From positions 1-64,000 of the forward strand of contig CAYOAP010000007.1 of the NCBI GenBank assembly GCA_964401995.1: a DNA stretch of 64,000 nucleotides, read 5' to 3'. The notes under the pieces were generated by a model. That model ran no database searches. It had not been told where the DNA came from and was given only the letters and a program-made list of their open reading frames with translations. This stretch comes from DATCBF01 sp964401995. Lineage in GTDB: Bacteria; Actinomycetota; Thermoleophilia; Solirubrobacterales; 70-9. Below are positions 34,155 to 42,354 of the stretch, one piece after another (within the stretch, counting starts at the first letter, position 1; each line of letters begins with the position of its first letter). A program made the translations under genes and the position numbers.

Positions 34155-35141
34155 ATGACCAGATCGCAGGTGTTGGCGCGGGAGAAGCGATGGTCGGTGC
34201 GGGTGGCGCTGGCGACCCTCGCCGGGGTCGTCTGCCTGATTGCCTCGATCATCGCGATCGGCGACGTCAGGGGCGAAGGCAGCGCCGAAATCCTCCGCCT
34301 CGCCGACCAGCACCACTCCTCGGTGGTGCTCTCGACGGTGCTTGAGATCGCCGGCTTCATCCTCCTGATTGCGCCGCTGGTCTACCTCTTTCGCGCCGAC
34401 CAGGCCCGCAGCAAGAAAGTCCGGGCCCAGTTCATCGGCATCATCGTCGCCGCGCCGCTGTTCCTGGCGCTCTCCTCGGGCTTCAACGCGGCGGCGACGA
34501 GCGAGGCCGCCTCTGAGTTCGTCGCCGGCCATGCCTCGGTGACGATGACCAAGAAGGAAGCGCTGGAAAAGTGCCATGCCGACCTCAAGGACAAGGAAGC
34601 CAAGGCCTTCGGTGAAGAATTCGACAGCGGCCCCGGCGCTACGGCGATGGACCGGTGCGTCGAAACCAAGATCGCCGACGACACCGCCGAAAACGCGATC
34701 AAGGCCGCGTCGGTGCGCGACGTGGGCACCGGCTTCGGCCTCGCTGGCCGGCTCGGGATCGCCTTCGCCCTCTTCTACGTCTGCCTCTGGGGCATGCGGA
34801 CCGGGCTGCTGACCCGCTTCTGGGGCTCGCTCGGAATCGCCCTCGGCGTCGCGGCCCTGCTCCTCTTGGTCCAGTTCACCCTGATCTTCTTCCTCTACTT
34901 CGGCCTCCTAGCGGCAGGCTGGCTCCCCCGAGGCCGCCCGCCAGCCTGGGCGGCGGGAGAAGCGATTCCCTGGCCGACCCCAGGAGAGAAAGCCGCGGCA
35001 GGTCTCGCTGGCCCATCCCAGGAGAGCACTGCCGATGAGGAGCTAGCCGAGCTTGAAAGCGAAACGCCGCCTCGCAAGCGCAAGCAGCGCGACACCCCTT
35101 CCGGTCCCGACGATCCGGCTGACGAAGAGCCATCCCAGTAG
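34155..35141 (+). CDS. Multi-pass membrane protein, unknown function
   Basis: 328 aa from ATG 34155. Five or so membrane helices: about 15-35, 63-83, 97-113, 199-218 and 230-257. Between helices 3 and 4 is a charged loop with two cysteines (ALEKCHADLKDKEAKAFGEE, AMDRCVETKIADD). The C-terminal 70 residues are cytoplasmic, acidic and Pro/Arg-rich. The family is not recognised with confidence (DUF4386-like topology). The stop codon lies inside a palindromic element shared with the convergent ThyX-like gene. Confidence 0.7.
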   Translation: MTRSQVLAREKRWSVRVALATLAGVVCLIASIIAIGDVRGEGSAEILRLADQHHSSVVLSTVLEIAGFILLIAPLVYLFRADQARSKKVRAQFIGIIVAAPLFLALSSGFNAAATSEAASEFVAGHASVTMTKKEALEKCHADLKDKEAKAFGEEFDSGPGATAMDRCVETKIADDTAENAIKAASVRDVGTGFGLAGRLGIAFALFYVCLWGMRTGLLTRFWGSLGIALGVAALLLLVQFTLIFFLYFGLLAAGWLPRGRPPAWAAGEAIPWPTPGEKAAAGLAGPSQESTADEELAELESETPPRKRKQRDTPSGPDDPADEEPSQ

Positions 35142-35237
35142 GGGTGGAGTGTCTTGCACTTTTTTGCCCCCGTGGTCCTCGGACGGCCTTAGGCGATCCA
35201 CAAAAAAGTTAAGCGGAACCCCTACGGGGATGGCTCT
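35126..35237. repeat. 112-bp palindromic element across two convergent stop codons
   Basis: Outer arms AGAGCCATCCCAGTAGGGGT (35126-35145) and ACCCCTACGGGGATGGCTCT (35218-35237) match at 19 of 20 positions. Inner arms CTTGCACTTTTTTG and CAAAAAAGTTAAG pair further in. The centre CCTCGGACGGCCTTAG (35177-35192) is a perfect 16-bp reverse-complement match to 48644-48659, the centre of an element in nuoG. The arms overlap the last codons of the membrane protein gene and the stop of the ThyX-like gene, so it doubles as a bidirectional terminator. Confidence 0.75.
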
Positions 35238-36880
35238 CAGCCAAGCGGATTGAGCCCAGGAGGTGAATCGCCACTCGCCCCATGCGCGGCCGCCTGAGCC
35301 CGCTTGCGCTGGGTCCGAATCTCGCTCATGATCCGCTCCAGGCGGGGCTCCTGGGAGGTGTCGACGTGGCTCATCGCCGCCGCGACCGCGGGGTGGATCG
35401 CCGCGATCCGCTCGTGCATCGCCTGGGCGACGGCGCGGTAGGTGGGGTGGCCCTCGCGGCCGGAGCGGAGCTCGATCAGGTGCATCGCCTCGCGGGCGTT
35501 GAGGTCGAGCGAGTAGCGGATCCGGTAGGCGAGGCAGAGGGCGTAGGGGGCGGCGTCGCCGAGGCCGGCATCGGCCAGGCGCTCGTACTCGGCGCGGGAG
35601 ATCTCCAGGGCGCGCTCGAACTCGTCGCCGGCGCCGGCTTCGCGGACCTCGTCGGGCACGCCCGCGCCGAGGTCCGGCCCCAGACGCTGCCACTGGCAGG
35701 TCAGCATCCGGTGGCGCTGGAGGTCGCGGAAGGCGCCGTAGTCGGAGACGATCTCGAAGCGGTAGCGCAGGGCCTCGAAGCCACGGCCGGGGCGGTGGCG
35801 GCGGTTGGCGCGGTCGCCGACCAGGGCGGCGAGCAGCTCGGCCCGCTCGGAGCGGTCGAGCACGTCGAGGCGTCCGAGGATCTCGGTCTCCGAGGCGGCG
35901 GCGGACTCGAACAGGCAGGAGGCGAGCAGGTCCTCTTCAGTTCCGTCGACGTGGGTCAGCTCGACCGCCGGGGTGTCCTCGCCGGAGTCGCGGCGGTCGA
36001 GGCCGAGGCGCGAGACCCAGCGCTCGGTCGCCTCCCTGCGCTGCTCCAGGTAGGTGACCCACTCGCCGCCGCGGTCGGGCCGCTCGACCCGGGAGACGAA
36101 GCTCGGCATCACCTGCTGCAGCTCGCTGAGGATCATCCCGCCGTACTCGCGCGCCTCGGGCAGCGGCGAGGCCATCAGCCGCAGGATCAGCTGCTCGTAA
36201 GCCTGGCCGGAGGCGTAGATGCCGACGTGGCTGAGCGTCGCCGCCGGCAGCAGGCCGCGCAGGAGGTCAAGCGCCTTGGCCCGGATCGAGCGCATCCAGG
36301 GACCCTCCGGCTCGGAGTCGCCGCGCGGCCAGCGCTCTGCCGCCCACTCCTCGACCTGGCGCAGCGAGCGCGAGTAGATCGCGAAGATCTCATCCATCGT
36401 CGCGGCAAACTGCGGGCCGAGGTCGTCGTCGCGGTAGTAGCGGTAGCCGCCACCGGGGAGCGGCTTGTCGTAGGGGATATAGCGGGTCGACTGCTCGAGG
36501 TAGGCGGCGAGGCGGCCGCGCTGCAGGACCTTGGTGAGGATGTTGGAGACCCACTCGCAGGCGACGTGGGCGCCGCCGACCTGGGCGATCGAGTCGTCGC
36601 CATAGCCGAGGAAGACGCGCTCGTAGAGCTTGGCGGCGCGGGCCCCCTCGGCGCCGTCGAAGGGGCGTCCGCCGGCCTCAGCATCGGCCGCGAACTCCTC
36701 CAGATAAAGCTGGCGAACTGTCCCGGAATAGCGCGAATAGCGGGCAAAAAGTGCTCCCTTGACGGTCTCCGGCAGGTTGACCAAGGCGAACACCGGACGG
36801 TCGAGGTTGGTGAAGTGAGGGGCGAGGATCGCTCGCTCCTCGGGGCTGAACTCCTCGGTCGGGTAGCGCATCCGGCGCAT
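35237..36880 (-). CDS. Double-length ThyX-like (FAD-dependent thymidylate synthase) protein
   Basis: 547 aa, more than twice a normal ThyX (about 220-250). Two ThyX-like halves: the first has LQRGRLAAYLEQSTRYIPYD near residue 125, aligning with the motif RHRxxSxNExSxRY but with RGR for RHR; the second has DLQRHRMLTCQWQRLG near 390, keeping RHR but losing the SxR part. So each half holds a different part of the catalytic motif. Could act as thymidylate synthase (dUMP to dTMP with methylene-THF and FADH2) or have diverged. Start ATG 36880; ATG 36871 also possible. Confidence 0.75.
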   Translation of the reverse strand: MRRMRYPTEEFSPEERAILAPHFTNLDRPVFALVNLPETVKGALFARYSRYSGTVRQLYLEEFAADAEAGGRPFDGAEGARAAKLYERVFLGYGDDSIAQVGGAHVACEWVSNILTKVLQRGRLAAYLEQSTRYIPYDKPLPGGGYRYYRDDDLGPQFAATMDEIFAIYSRSLRQVEEWAAERWPRGDSEPEGPWMRSIRAKALDLLRGLLPAATLSHVGIYASGQAYEQLILRLMASPLPEAREYGGMILSELQQVMPSFVSRVERPDRGGEWVTYLEQRREATERWVSRLGLDRRDSGEDTPAVELTHVDGTEEDLLASCLFESAAASETEILGRLDVLDRSERAELLAALVGDRANRRHRPGRGFEALRYRFEIVSDYGAFRDLQRHRMLTCQWQRLGPDLGAGVPDEVREAGAGDEFERALEISRAEYERLADAGLGDAAPYALCLAYRIRYSLDLNAREAMHLIELRSGREGHPTYRAVAQAMHERIAAIHPAVAAAMSHVDTSQEPRLERIMSEIRTQRKRAQAAAHGASGDSPPGLNPLG

Positions 36881-36955
36881 CGTAGTGACGGGCGGAGACG
36901 GCCGCGCATATCCCGCGCGACTTACGGGTACTGCTCTGTTATCTACTAACTTTCG

Positions 36956-37660
36956 ATGAGAATCCAGCCTCCCGAATCCGCAGCCACGAGTCGTCGCCCG
37001 ATCGGCCCCGGCCTCCTCGTTGCGGGGCTGGTGACGATCGTCGCCGGGCTGCTGGCCCCGCTTCTGTTCGGCTCTTTCTCAGAGGGCCAGCTGGCGGCGC
37101 TGGCGATCGTCGAGGTGGCCTGCCTGGTTGTGGTCGCGGTCGGGATCGTGCTGCTGGCGCGCCGGCTGCAGGCCAGCCACGAAGCGCTCTGGGATCTTGC
37201 CCGCCGCGACGAGTTGACCGGGCTTGGCAACTACCGCGCCCTGCACGAGCGGCTGGAGCAGGAGGTCGCCCGGCATGGCCGGCGCTCGCGCGAGTTTGCC
37301 CTGATCCTGCTCGACCTCGACGGCTTCAAGCAGGTCAACGAGCGCTTCGGCCACCCCGAAGGCGACCGGCTGCTGGCGGAGGTCGGCGCCAGCCTGCTGG
37401 ACGAGGTGCGCAGCGAGGACTCGGTCTTCCGCCAGGGTGGCGACGAGTTCGCGGTGATCGCCCCGGAGACCAACAGCGAGGAGGCGATCGACGTCGCGGC
37501 GCGGCTGCGGACACGGCTGCGCGGCTGTGGCGAGAGCGTCGAGGTCTCGGCCGGCGCCGGCTTCGCGATCTTTCCTGGCGATGGCAGCACGATCGAGGAG
37601 CTGTTCGGCAGCGCCGATCGCGATCTGCTGGCGGCGAAGCAGGGCGGCCGTTCCGTTTAA
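36956..37660 (+). CDS. GGDEF-domain diguanylate cyclase
   Basis: 234 aa. Two membrane helices (about 20-43 and 47-68), then a GGDEF domain: DELTGLGNYRALHERLEQEV, LILLDLDGFKQVNERFGHPEGD and the signature RQGGDEFAVIAPE. The complete GGDEF predicts c-di-GMP synthesis from two GTP. No RxxD inhibitory site is evident five residues before GGDEF (VFRQ instead). Divergent from the ThyX-like gene; its stop overlaps the VOC gene's stop on the other strand. Confidence 0.92.
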   Translation: MRIQPPESAATSRRPIGPGLLVAGLVTIVAGLLAPLLFGSFSEGQLAALAIVEVACLVVVAVGIVLLARRLQASHEALWDLARRDELTGLGNYRALHERLEQEVARHGRRSREFALILLDLDGFKQVNERFGHPEGDRLLAEVGASLLDEVRSEDSVFRQGGDEFAVIAPETNSEEAIDVAARLRTRLRGCGESVEVSAGAGFAIFPGDGSTIEELFGSADRDLLAAKQGGRSV

Positions 37661-38022
37661 GCCTTGACGCCCCCGGTTGGCGGCGTCGCCATCAGCTCCA
37701 CCCGGTGGCCGCCGGGGGCGATCGCCTCGGCCCGGGGCGAGCCCCAGCGTTCGCGCTTGGCGGTGACCTCGCACCCCTCCGCTTTGACCCGCTCGATCGT
37801 CTGCTCGTAATCCGGGACGACGACGGCGACGTGCCCGTGGGGCGGGACCGTGGGCGAGTCGGTCCTCATCAGGTGGATCTGGGTCCCCTCGCGTTCGAGC
37901 CAGGTGAAGGTGGCGGCGAGGTCGGCCGGCGCCTCGACCTGGGTGAAGCCGAGCAGGCGCCAGAACTCGACGGCGGGCTCGATCTCGGCCGGGGCGACCT
38001 CGAGCGTCACGTGCTGGAGCAT
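37657..38022 (-). CDS. VOC/glyoxalase-superfamily protein
   Basis: 121 aa from ATG 38022. Paired beta-alpha-beta-beta-beta modules: MLQHVTLEVAPAEIEPAVEFWRLLGF, TFTWLEREGTQIHLM, HGHVAVVVPDYEQTIERVKAEG, ending IAPGGHRVELMATPP. Metal ligands H4, H56 and E112-like are plausible. The substrate is unknown; the family spans glyoxalases, dioxygenases and resistance proteins. Downstream of the AEC transporter on the same strand. Confidence 0.85.
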   Translation of the reverse strand: MLQHVTLEVAPAEIEPAVEFWRLLGFTQVEAPADLAATFTWLEREGTQIHLMRTDSPTVPPHGHVAVVVPDYEQTIERVKAEGCEVTAKRERWGSPRAEAIAPGGHRVELMATPPTGGVKA

Positions 38023-38047
38023 GCGCCCAGCATAGGAGAGGCGATTC

Positions 38048-38857
38048 TCAGAACAGCAGCGATGCGAGCGCCGCGGCAACGACGATCGCGGTCGACCAGG
38101 TGACGGCCTCGGCGGTGATCTCCATGTCGAGGCCGTAGGCATGGGCGATGACCAGCGAGTTGAGGCCGGAGGGCATCGCCGAGAGCAGGCGGTAGGCGGC
38201 GGGGAGGTCGATCAGCGGCGCTGCCAGCAGCATCAGCAGGGCCGGCACGACCGCCAGCCGGGTGATCAAGGCCAGGACCACGGGCCGGGTAAGCGGCGGT
38301 GGCATCGGCAGCTCGCCGTGTTCGGCGTTCTCGGCCAGGGTCGCGCCGACGGCGAAGAAGCCGATCGGCAGGATCGCCACGATCAGCGCCTGCGATGCGT
38401 CGACGAGGACGTGGGGAGCGAGCGCCGAGGGGGCGAGCAGGCCGGCGATCGCCGCGTAGAGGGGCGGGTTGCGGGTGAAGAAGGCGTGCACTCGCTGGCG
38501 CGGGGTTTCCCCCGCCTTGGTTCCGAAGGCGGCGCCGACCGCGAAGGCGCCGAGCAGCAGGCAGGGCCCGGTGACGAGCACGTCGTAGAGGACGGCGGTG
38601 GAGAGCTGGTCGCGGCCGAGCAGAGCCACTGCCAGGGGATAGCCGAGGTAGCCGGTGTTGACGCTGAGCACGGTGCAGATCACGGCGCCGGTCTGCGGCC
38701 GGCTCAGCTTCAGCACCCGGCTCGAGACCCACCAGGCGAAGAGGCCGCCGAGCGAGGAGGCGATGATCCCCAGCGCCAGCCCGACCCCGTGGCTGAGGTC
38801 GATGTTGGCGGCGGCGATGTTGAAGAAGATCACCGGCGGCAGGAAGGCGTAGAGCAA
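38048..38857 (-). CDS. AEC-family (auxin efflux carrier-like) transporter; true start probably upstream
   Basis: 269 aa counted from TTG 38857, but homologous-looking sequence continues upstream in frame (VVLTAAAIFIATGVGVWSEG), making about 307 aa from an ATA codon at 38971, the normal AEC length. No ATG, GTG or TTG is available upstream before the TGA of the acyl-CoA synthetase gene, which is in the same frame only 21 bases earlier. Eight to ten membrane helices; NTGYLGYPLAVALLG and LPSGLNSLVIAHAYG match the family, which exports small organic acids. The start is therefore unresolved. Confidence 0.8.
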   Translation of the reverse strand: MLYAFLPPVIFFNIAAANIDLSHGVGLALGIIASSLGGLFAWWVSSRVLKLSRPQTGAVICTVLSVNTGYLGYPLAVALLGRDQLSTAVLYDVLVTGPCLLLGAFAVGAAFGTKAGETPRQRVHAFFTRNPPLYAAIAGLLAPSALAPHVLVDASQALIVAILPIGFFAVGATLAENAEHGELPMPPPLTRPVVLALITRLAVVPALLMLLAAPLIDLPAAYRLLSAMPSGLNSLVIAHAYGLDMEITAEAVTWSTAIVVAAALASLLF

Positions 38858-38992
38858 CAGGACCAGGGCGCGGCGGGCCGCCCTGGCGGCGCCCTGCGGC
38901 CAGCGTCCCTCCGACCAGACGCCGACTCCGGTGGCGATGAAGATCGCCGCTGCTGTGAGGACGACGCCTATCGGGGGCCTCGCGAGGGCGGC

Positions 38993-40753
38993 TCAGCCGG
39001 CGGGCGCGTAGAGCGCCTCGATCTCGGCTTCGTAAGTGCGCTCGATTGGCCGCCGCCGCAGCTTCATCGTCGGCGTCAGCTCCTCGCCCCCCGGCGCCCA
39101 CTCGCCCTCCAGCACGCGGAAGCGCTTGATCTGCTCGACCCGGGAGAGTCGCTGGTTCGCCGCCTCGACCGCCTGCTCGACCTCGACTGCGATCGCGGGA
39201 TCGTCCGCCGGCGCCCCGCGGGCGGCGAGGTACTCAAGGTCGAGGGTGATCAGGGCCACGTTGTAGGGGCGGCGGTCGCCGATTGCCACCGCCTGGGCGA
39301 TCAGCGGCGAGGCCGCCTTCAGCTTCGCCTCGATCCCGGCCGGCGACATGTTCTTGCCGGCGGCGTTGATGATCAGCTCCTTCTTGCGGTCGACGATCCG
39401 CAGGTAGCCCTGCTCGTCGAACTCGCCGATGTCGCCGCTCAGCAGCCAGCCGTCCTCGGTGAACGCCTCGGCCGTGCGCTCGGGCATGTTGCGGTAGCCC
39501 TTCATCACGATCGCGCTGCGCACCATCACCTCGCCGTCGTCGGCCAGTTTCACCTCGACCCCGGGCAGCGGCGGTCCGACAGTCCCGACCCGCACCCGGC
39601 CGGGAGGGTTCAGAGTCGCCACCGAGGAGGTCTCCGACATCCCCCAGAGCTCGCAGATCTCGATCCCCATCGCGAGGAAGAACTCGAGCACCTCGGGCGG
39701 GGTCGGCGCCGCGCCGACCGCGAACTGCTCGACCTCGGTCAGGCCGAGCATCTCCCTCACCTTGGAGAAGACCAGCTCGTCGGCGCGGTCCCATTCGGCC
39801 TGCAGCTCGGCTGGCACCTCGCCCTCCATGTAGGCGGCGACACGGCGGCGGCCGACCTCCATCGCCCGCTCGGTCGCCTCGCGTTTGGCGGCGTCCTGCT
39901 CGGCCTCCATCACCGCTTCCATCGCGGTCTTCAGTTTTTCCCAGATCCGCGGCACCCCGCCCCAGATGGTCGGCTTGACCTCGATCGTGTAGGCGACCAT
40001 CTCCCTCGGGTCGGGGCAGCAGTGGACGCAGCTGCCGTAGAACATCTGCCCGTAGAGCTGCGCCCAGCGGTCGGCGACGTGGGCGCTGGGCAGGAAGGAG
40101 ATGCTGCGGCCACCCGGCGTCGCCGAGTGCACCGCGTCGCAGGCCCGCCACTCGGCGACCATGTTGGCGTGGGTCAGCTGCACTCCCTTCGGCGGCCCGG
40201 TCGTGCCGGAGGTGTAGATCAGGCAGAGCACGTCCTCGGGCTCAACCGCCCGCCAGGCGGCCTCGAAGTCGAACTGCGGATCGCCCGTCGCCTCTAGCTC
40301 AGCCAGCGAGATCGTCCCCGCAGGGGCCTCGCCGTCGACCACGACCACGTGCTCCAGAGTGTCGACCCGCTCGCGCGCCTCCAGCACTCGCTCGAGGTAC
40401 GCCTGCTCGGTGACGATCACCCGGTTGGCGGCATCGGCGACCAGGTACTCGATCTGCTCCGGGGAGGAGGTGTTGTAGACCGAGAAACAGGTCGCCCCGA
40501 GGTGCATCGCGGCGCAGTCGGTGAGAAAAAAGGCAGGCCGGTTGACCAACATGAACCCAACCGTGTCGCCCTGCTTCACCCCAAGCGCGGCGAAGCCGGC
40601 AGCGCGACGCCGCACCGCCTCGGCATAGTCAGCGAAGCTCGCCTCGTAGTCGCTGTCCTTCAGCCGCAGCGCCGGGCTGTCGGCCCGCTCGGCAGCGGTG
40701 ATCTGAAACGCCTCGCACATCGTCAATGCGGAGAGTGCGCGTGGGCCGGTCAC
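38993..40753 (-). CDS. Long-chain acyl-CoA synthetase (FadD15-like)
   Basis: 586 aa. Activates fatty acids with ATP and CoA. P-loop LIYTSGTTGPPKGVQLTHAN near 180, ELWGMSETSSVATLNPPGR (A5), the adenylate motif WLLSGDIGEFDEQGYLRIVDRKK, and the catalytic lysine in INAAGKNMSPAGIEAKL. The shape of the C-terminus (MKLRRRPIERTYEAEIEALY) matches the FadD15/FAA1-type AMP-binding enzymes. The stop TGA is in the same frame as the downstream AEC gene. Feeds the acyl-CoA dehydrogenase and reductase seen elsewhere in the window. Confidence 0.93.
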   Translation of the reverse strand: MTGPRALSALTMCEAFQITAAERADSPALRLKDSDYEASFADYAEAVRRRAAGFAALGVKQGDTVGFMLVNRPAFFLTDCAAMHLGATCFSVYNTSSPEQIEYLVADAANRVIVTEQAYLERVLEARERVDTLEHVVVVDGEAPAGTISLAELEATGDPQFDFEAAWRAVEPEDVLCLIYTSGTTGPPKGVQLTHANMVAEWRACDAVHSATPGGRSISFLPSAHVADRWAQLYGQMFYGSCVHCCPDPREMVAYTIEVKPTIWGGVPRIWEKLKTAMEAVMEAEQDAAKREATERAMEVGRRRVAAYMEGEVPAELQAEWDRADELVFSKVREMLGLTEVEQFAVGAAPTPPEVLEFFLAMGIEICELWGMSETSSVATLNPPGRVRVGTVGPPLPGVEVKLADDGEVMVRSAIVMKGYRNMPERTAEAFTEDGWLLSGDIGEFDEQGYLRIVDRKKELIINAAGKNMSPAGIEAKLKAASPLIAQAVAIGDRRPYNVALITLDLEYLAARGAPADDPAIAVEVEQAVEAANQRLSRVEQIKRFRVLEGEWAPGGEELTPTMKLRRRPIERTYEAEIEALYAPAG

Positions 40754-40804
40754 GCGGGCGACGATACCGCCGTGCGGTCAGGCTTGGCAGGTCGGAATGA
40801 CTTG

Positions 40805-40850
40805 CGCATCCGACTTTGACCACACCAGGGTGGGGCAAAAGTCGGATGCG
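40805..40850 (-). terminator. Strong hairpin terminator of the nuo operon
   Basis: CGCATCCGACTTT (40805-40817) and AAAGTCGGATGCG (40838-40850) form a perfect 13-bp stem; the 20-nt loop holds a nested CCAC/GTGG pair. It lies immediately past the nuoN stop at 40855. Minus-strand sequence CTTTTGCCCCACCCTGG recalls CTTTTTTGCCCCCGTGG of the element at 35.1 kb. Confidence 0.8.
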
Positions 40851-40854
40851 TCGT

Positions 40855-42354
40855 CTAGAAGAGCGAAGCGCCAGCGTGCTGGGCGAACTCGACCAGCGGC
40901 TGGGGAATGATGCCGAAGAAGACGACTGCGGCCGCCGCCAGCAGCGCTGGGCCGACGATGTAGGGGCGAGTGCCCGCCTTGGGGTCGATCGGGTCGGCCT
41001 CGGGGGAGGCGCCGGCCATTGCTGGCAGCTTTGCCGCGTCGGCCTCTGGTCGCATCCACATTGCCGCCACCACTTTCAGGTAGTAGGCGAGGGAGATCAT
41101 TGTGCCTACCGCTATGAAGACGGCTAGCCAGGTGTAGTCACCTTCAACGAGGGCCTCGATCAGGTAGAGCTTGCCGATGAAGCCTGCCGTCATCGGCAGC
41201 CCGGCGAGGCCGAACATCGAGATCGTCAGCGGCCAGGCCAGCAGTGGCCGCTCGGCGCCGAGGCCGCGGACCGCCTCGATGCTGTCGCCGTAGGGGGTCT
41301 CGCGCTCGCGGGCGACGATCACGGCGAAGGCGGCGATGCTCATCAAGGCGTAGGCGGCGAGGTAGAAGACGAGGGCCTGGACGCCCGCCTCGGTGGCGAC
41401 GACGAGGCCGCCGAGCATGTAACCGGCCTGGGCGATGCCGGAGTAGCCCATCAGCCGCTTCAGCGAGTTCTGGCCGAGGGCGCCGACGTTGCCGACCACG
41501 ATCGAGATCGCGGCGAGGACGGCGAGGGCCGGCTGCCAGTCGCCCGCCTGCGGCGCCAGGGCGACGTCGAAGAAGCGGACGAAGACGGCAAAGGCGGCCG
41601 CCTTGGTGGCGACGGCCATGAAGGAGGTGATCGGGCTCGGCGCTCCCTCGTAGACATCGGGCGTCCACTGGTGGAAGGGGGCGATCGAGGTCTTGAAGGC
41701 GAGGCCGACGGCGGCCATCGCGATCCCGATCAGGATCAGCGGGTCGCCGAGCACGCCTTTCTGGGCGATCCCGGCGGCGATCCCGTTGAAGTCGGTCGAG
41801 CCGGTGCCGCCGTAGATGAAGGCCATCCCGTAGAGCAGTGTCGCCGAGCCGAGCGAGCCGATGATCAGGTACTTCAGCCCCGACTCAAGCGACTTCTGTC
41901 GGCGCATGTTGGTCGCGCAGAGGATGTAGAGCGGGATCGAGAGGGTCTCGATCGCGACGAAGAAGGTGACCAGGTTCTGCGCCTGCGCCAACAGCGTCAT
42001 CCCCAGCACCGAGCCGAGCAGCAGCGCGTGGTACTCGCCGTGGCCGGCCTGCTCGGCGGCGGGCTCGCGGATCGAGAGCGCGACGGTGACGGCGGCGGTG
42101 AGGATCGCGATCAGCGAAATCGAGATCGCCAGGTCGTCGAGCCGCAGCGCCCCGGTGACGAGGTCCTTGGGGTCGCCCCACTGCCAGATCAGCAGCCCGG
42201 CGGCAGCTGCCAGCGCCAGCAGGGTCAGCCCCGGAGCGCTCCGCCGCAGTGGCTTGAAGACAGCGGTCAGCAGGACGATGCAGAGCCCTGCGCTGAGCGC
42301 GATCACGGGCGAGAGCCCGGCGTAGTCGATATGAGGGGCGTGGAAGTTCATCAC
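40855..42354 (-). CDS. nuoN: NADH-quinone oxidoreductase subunit N
   Basis: 499 aa, about 14 membrane helices. Antiporter-like proton-pumping subunit of complex I. The family features are visible: lysine/glutamate residues of the pump in helices around 140-250, KTSIAPFHQWTPDVYEGAPS (proton-antiporter signature) and GYSGIAQAGYMLGGL. Four-base overlap with nuoM; last gene of the operon, followed by a 13-bp hairpin. Confidence 0.95.
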   Translation of the reverse strand: MMNFHAPHIDYAGLSPVIALSAGLCIVLLTAVFKPLRRSAPGLTLLALAAAAGLLIWQWGDPKDLVTGALRLDDLAISISLIAILTAAVTVALSIREPAAEQAGHGEYHALLLGSVLGMTLLAQAQNLVTFFVAIETLSIPLYILCATNMRRQKSLESGLKYLIIGSLGSATLLYGMAFIYGGTGSTDFNGIAAGIAQKGVLGDPLILIGIAMAAVGLAFKTSIAPFHQWTPDVYEGAPSPITSFMAVATKAAAFAVFVRFFDVALAPQAGDWQPALAVLAAISIVVGNVGALGQNSLKRLMGYSGIAQAGYMLGGLVVATEAGVQALVFYLAAYALMSIAAFAVIVARERETPYGDSIEAVRGLGAERPLLAWPLTISMFGLAGLPMTAGFIGKLYLIEALVEGDYTWLAVFIAVGTMISLAYYLKVVAAMWMRPEADAAKLPAMAGASPEADPIDPKAGTRPYIVGPALLAAAAVVFFGIIPQPLVEFAQHAGASLF

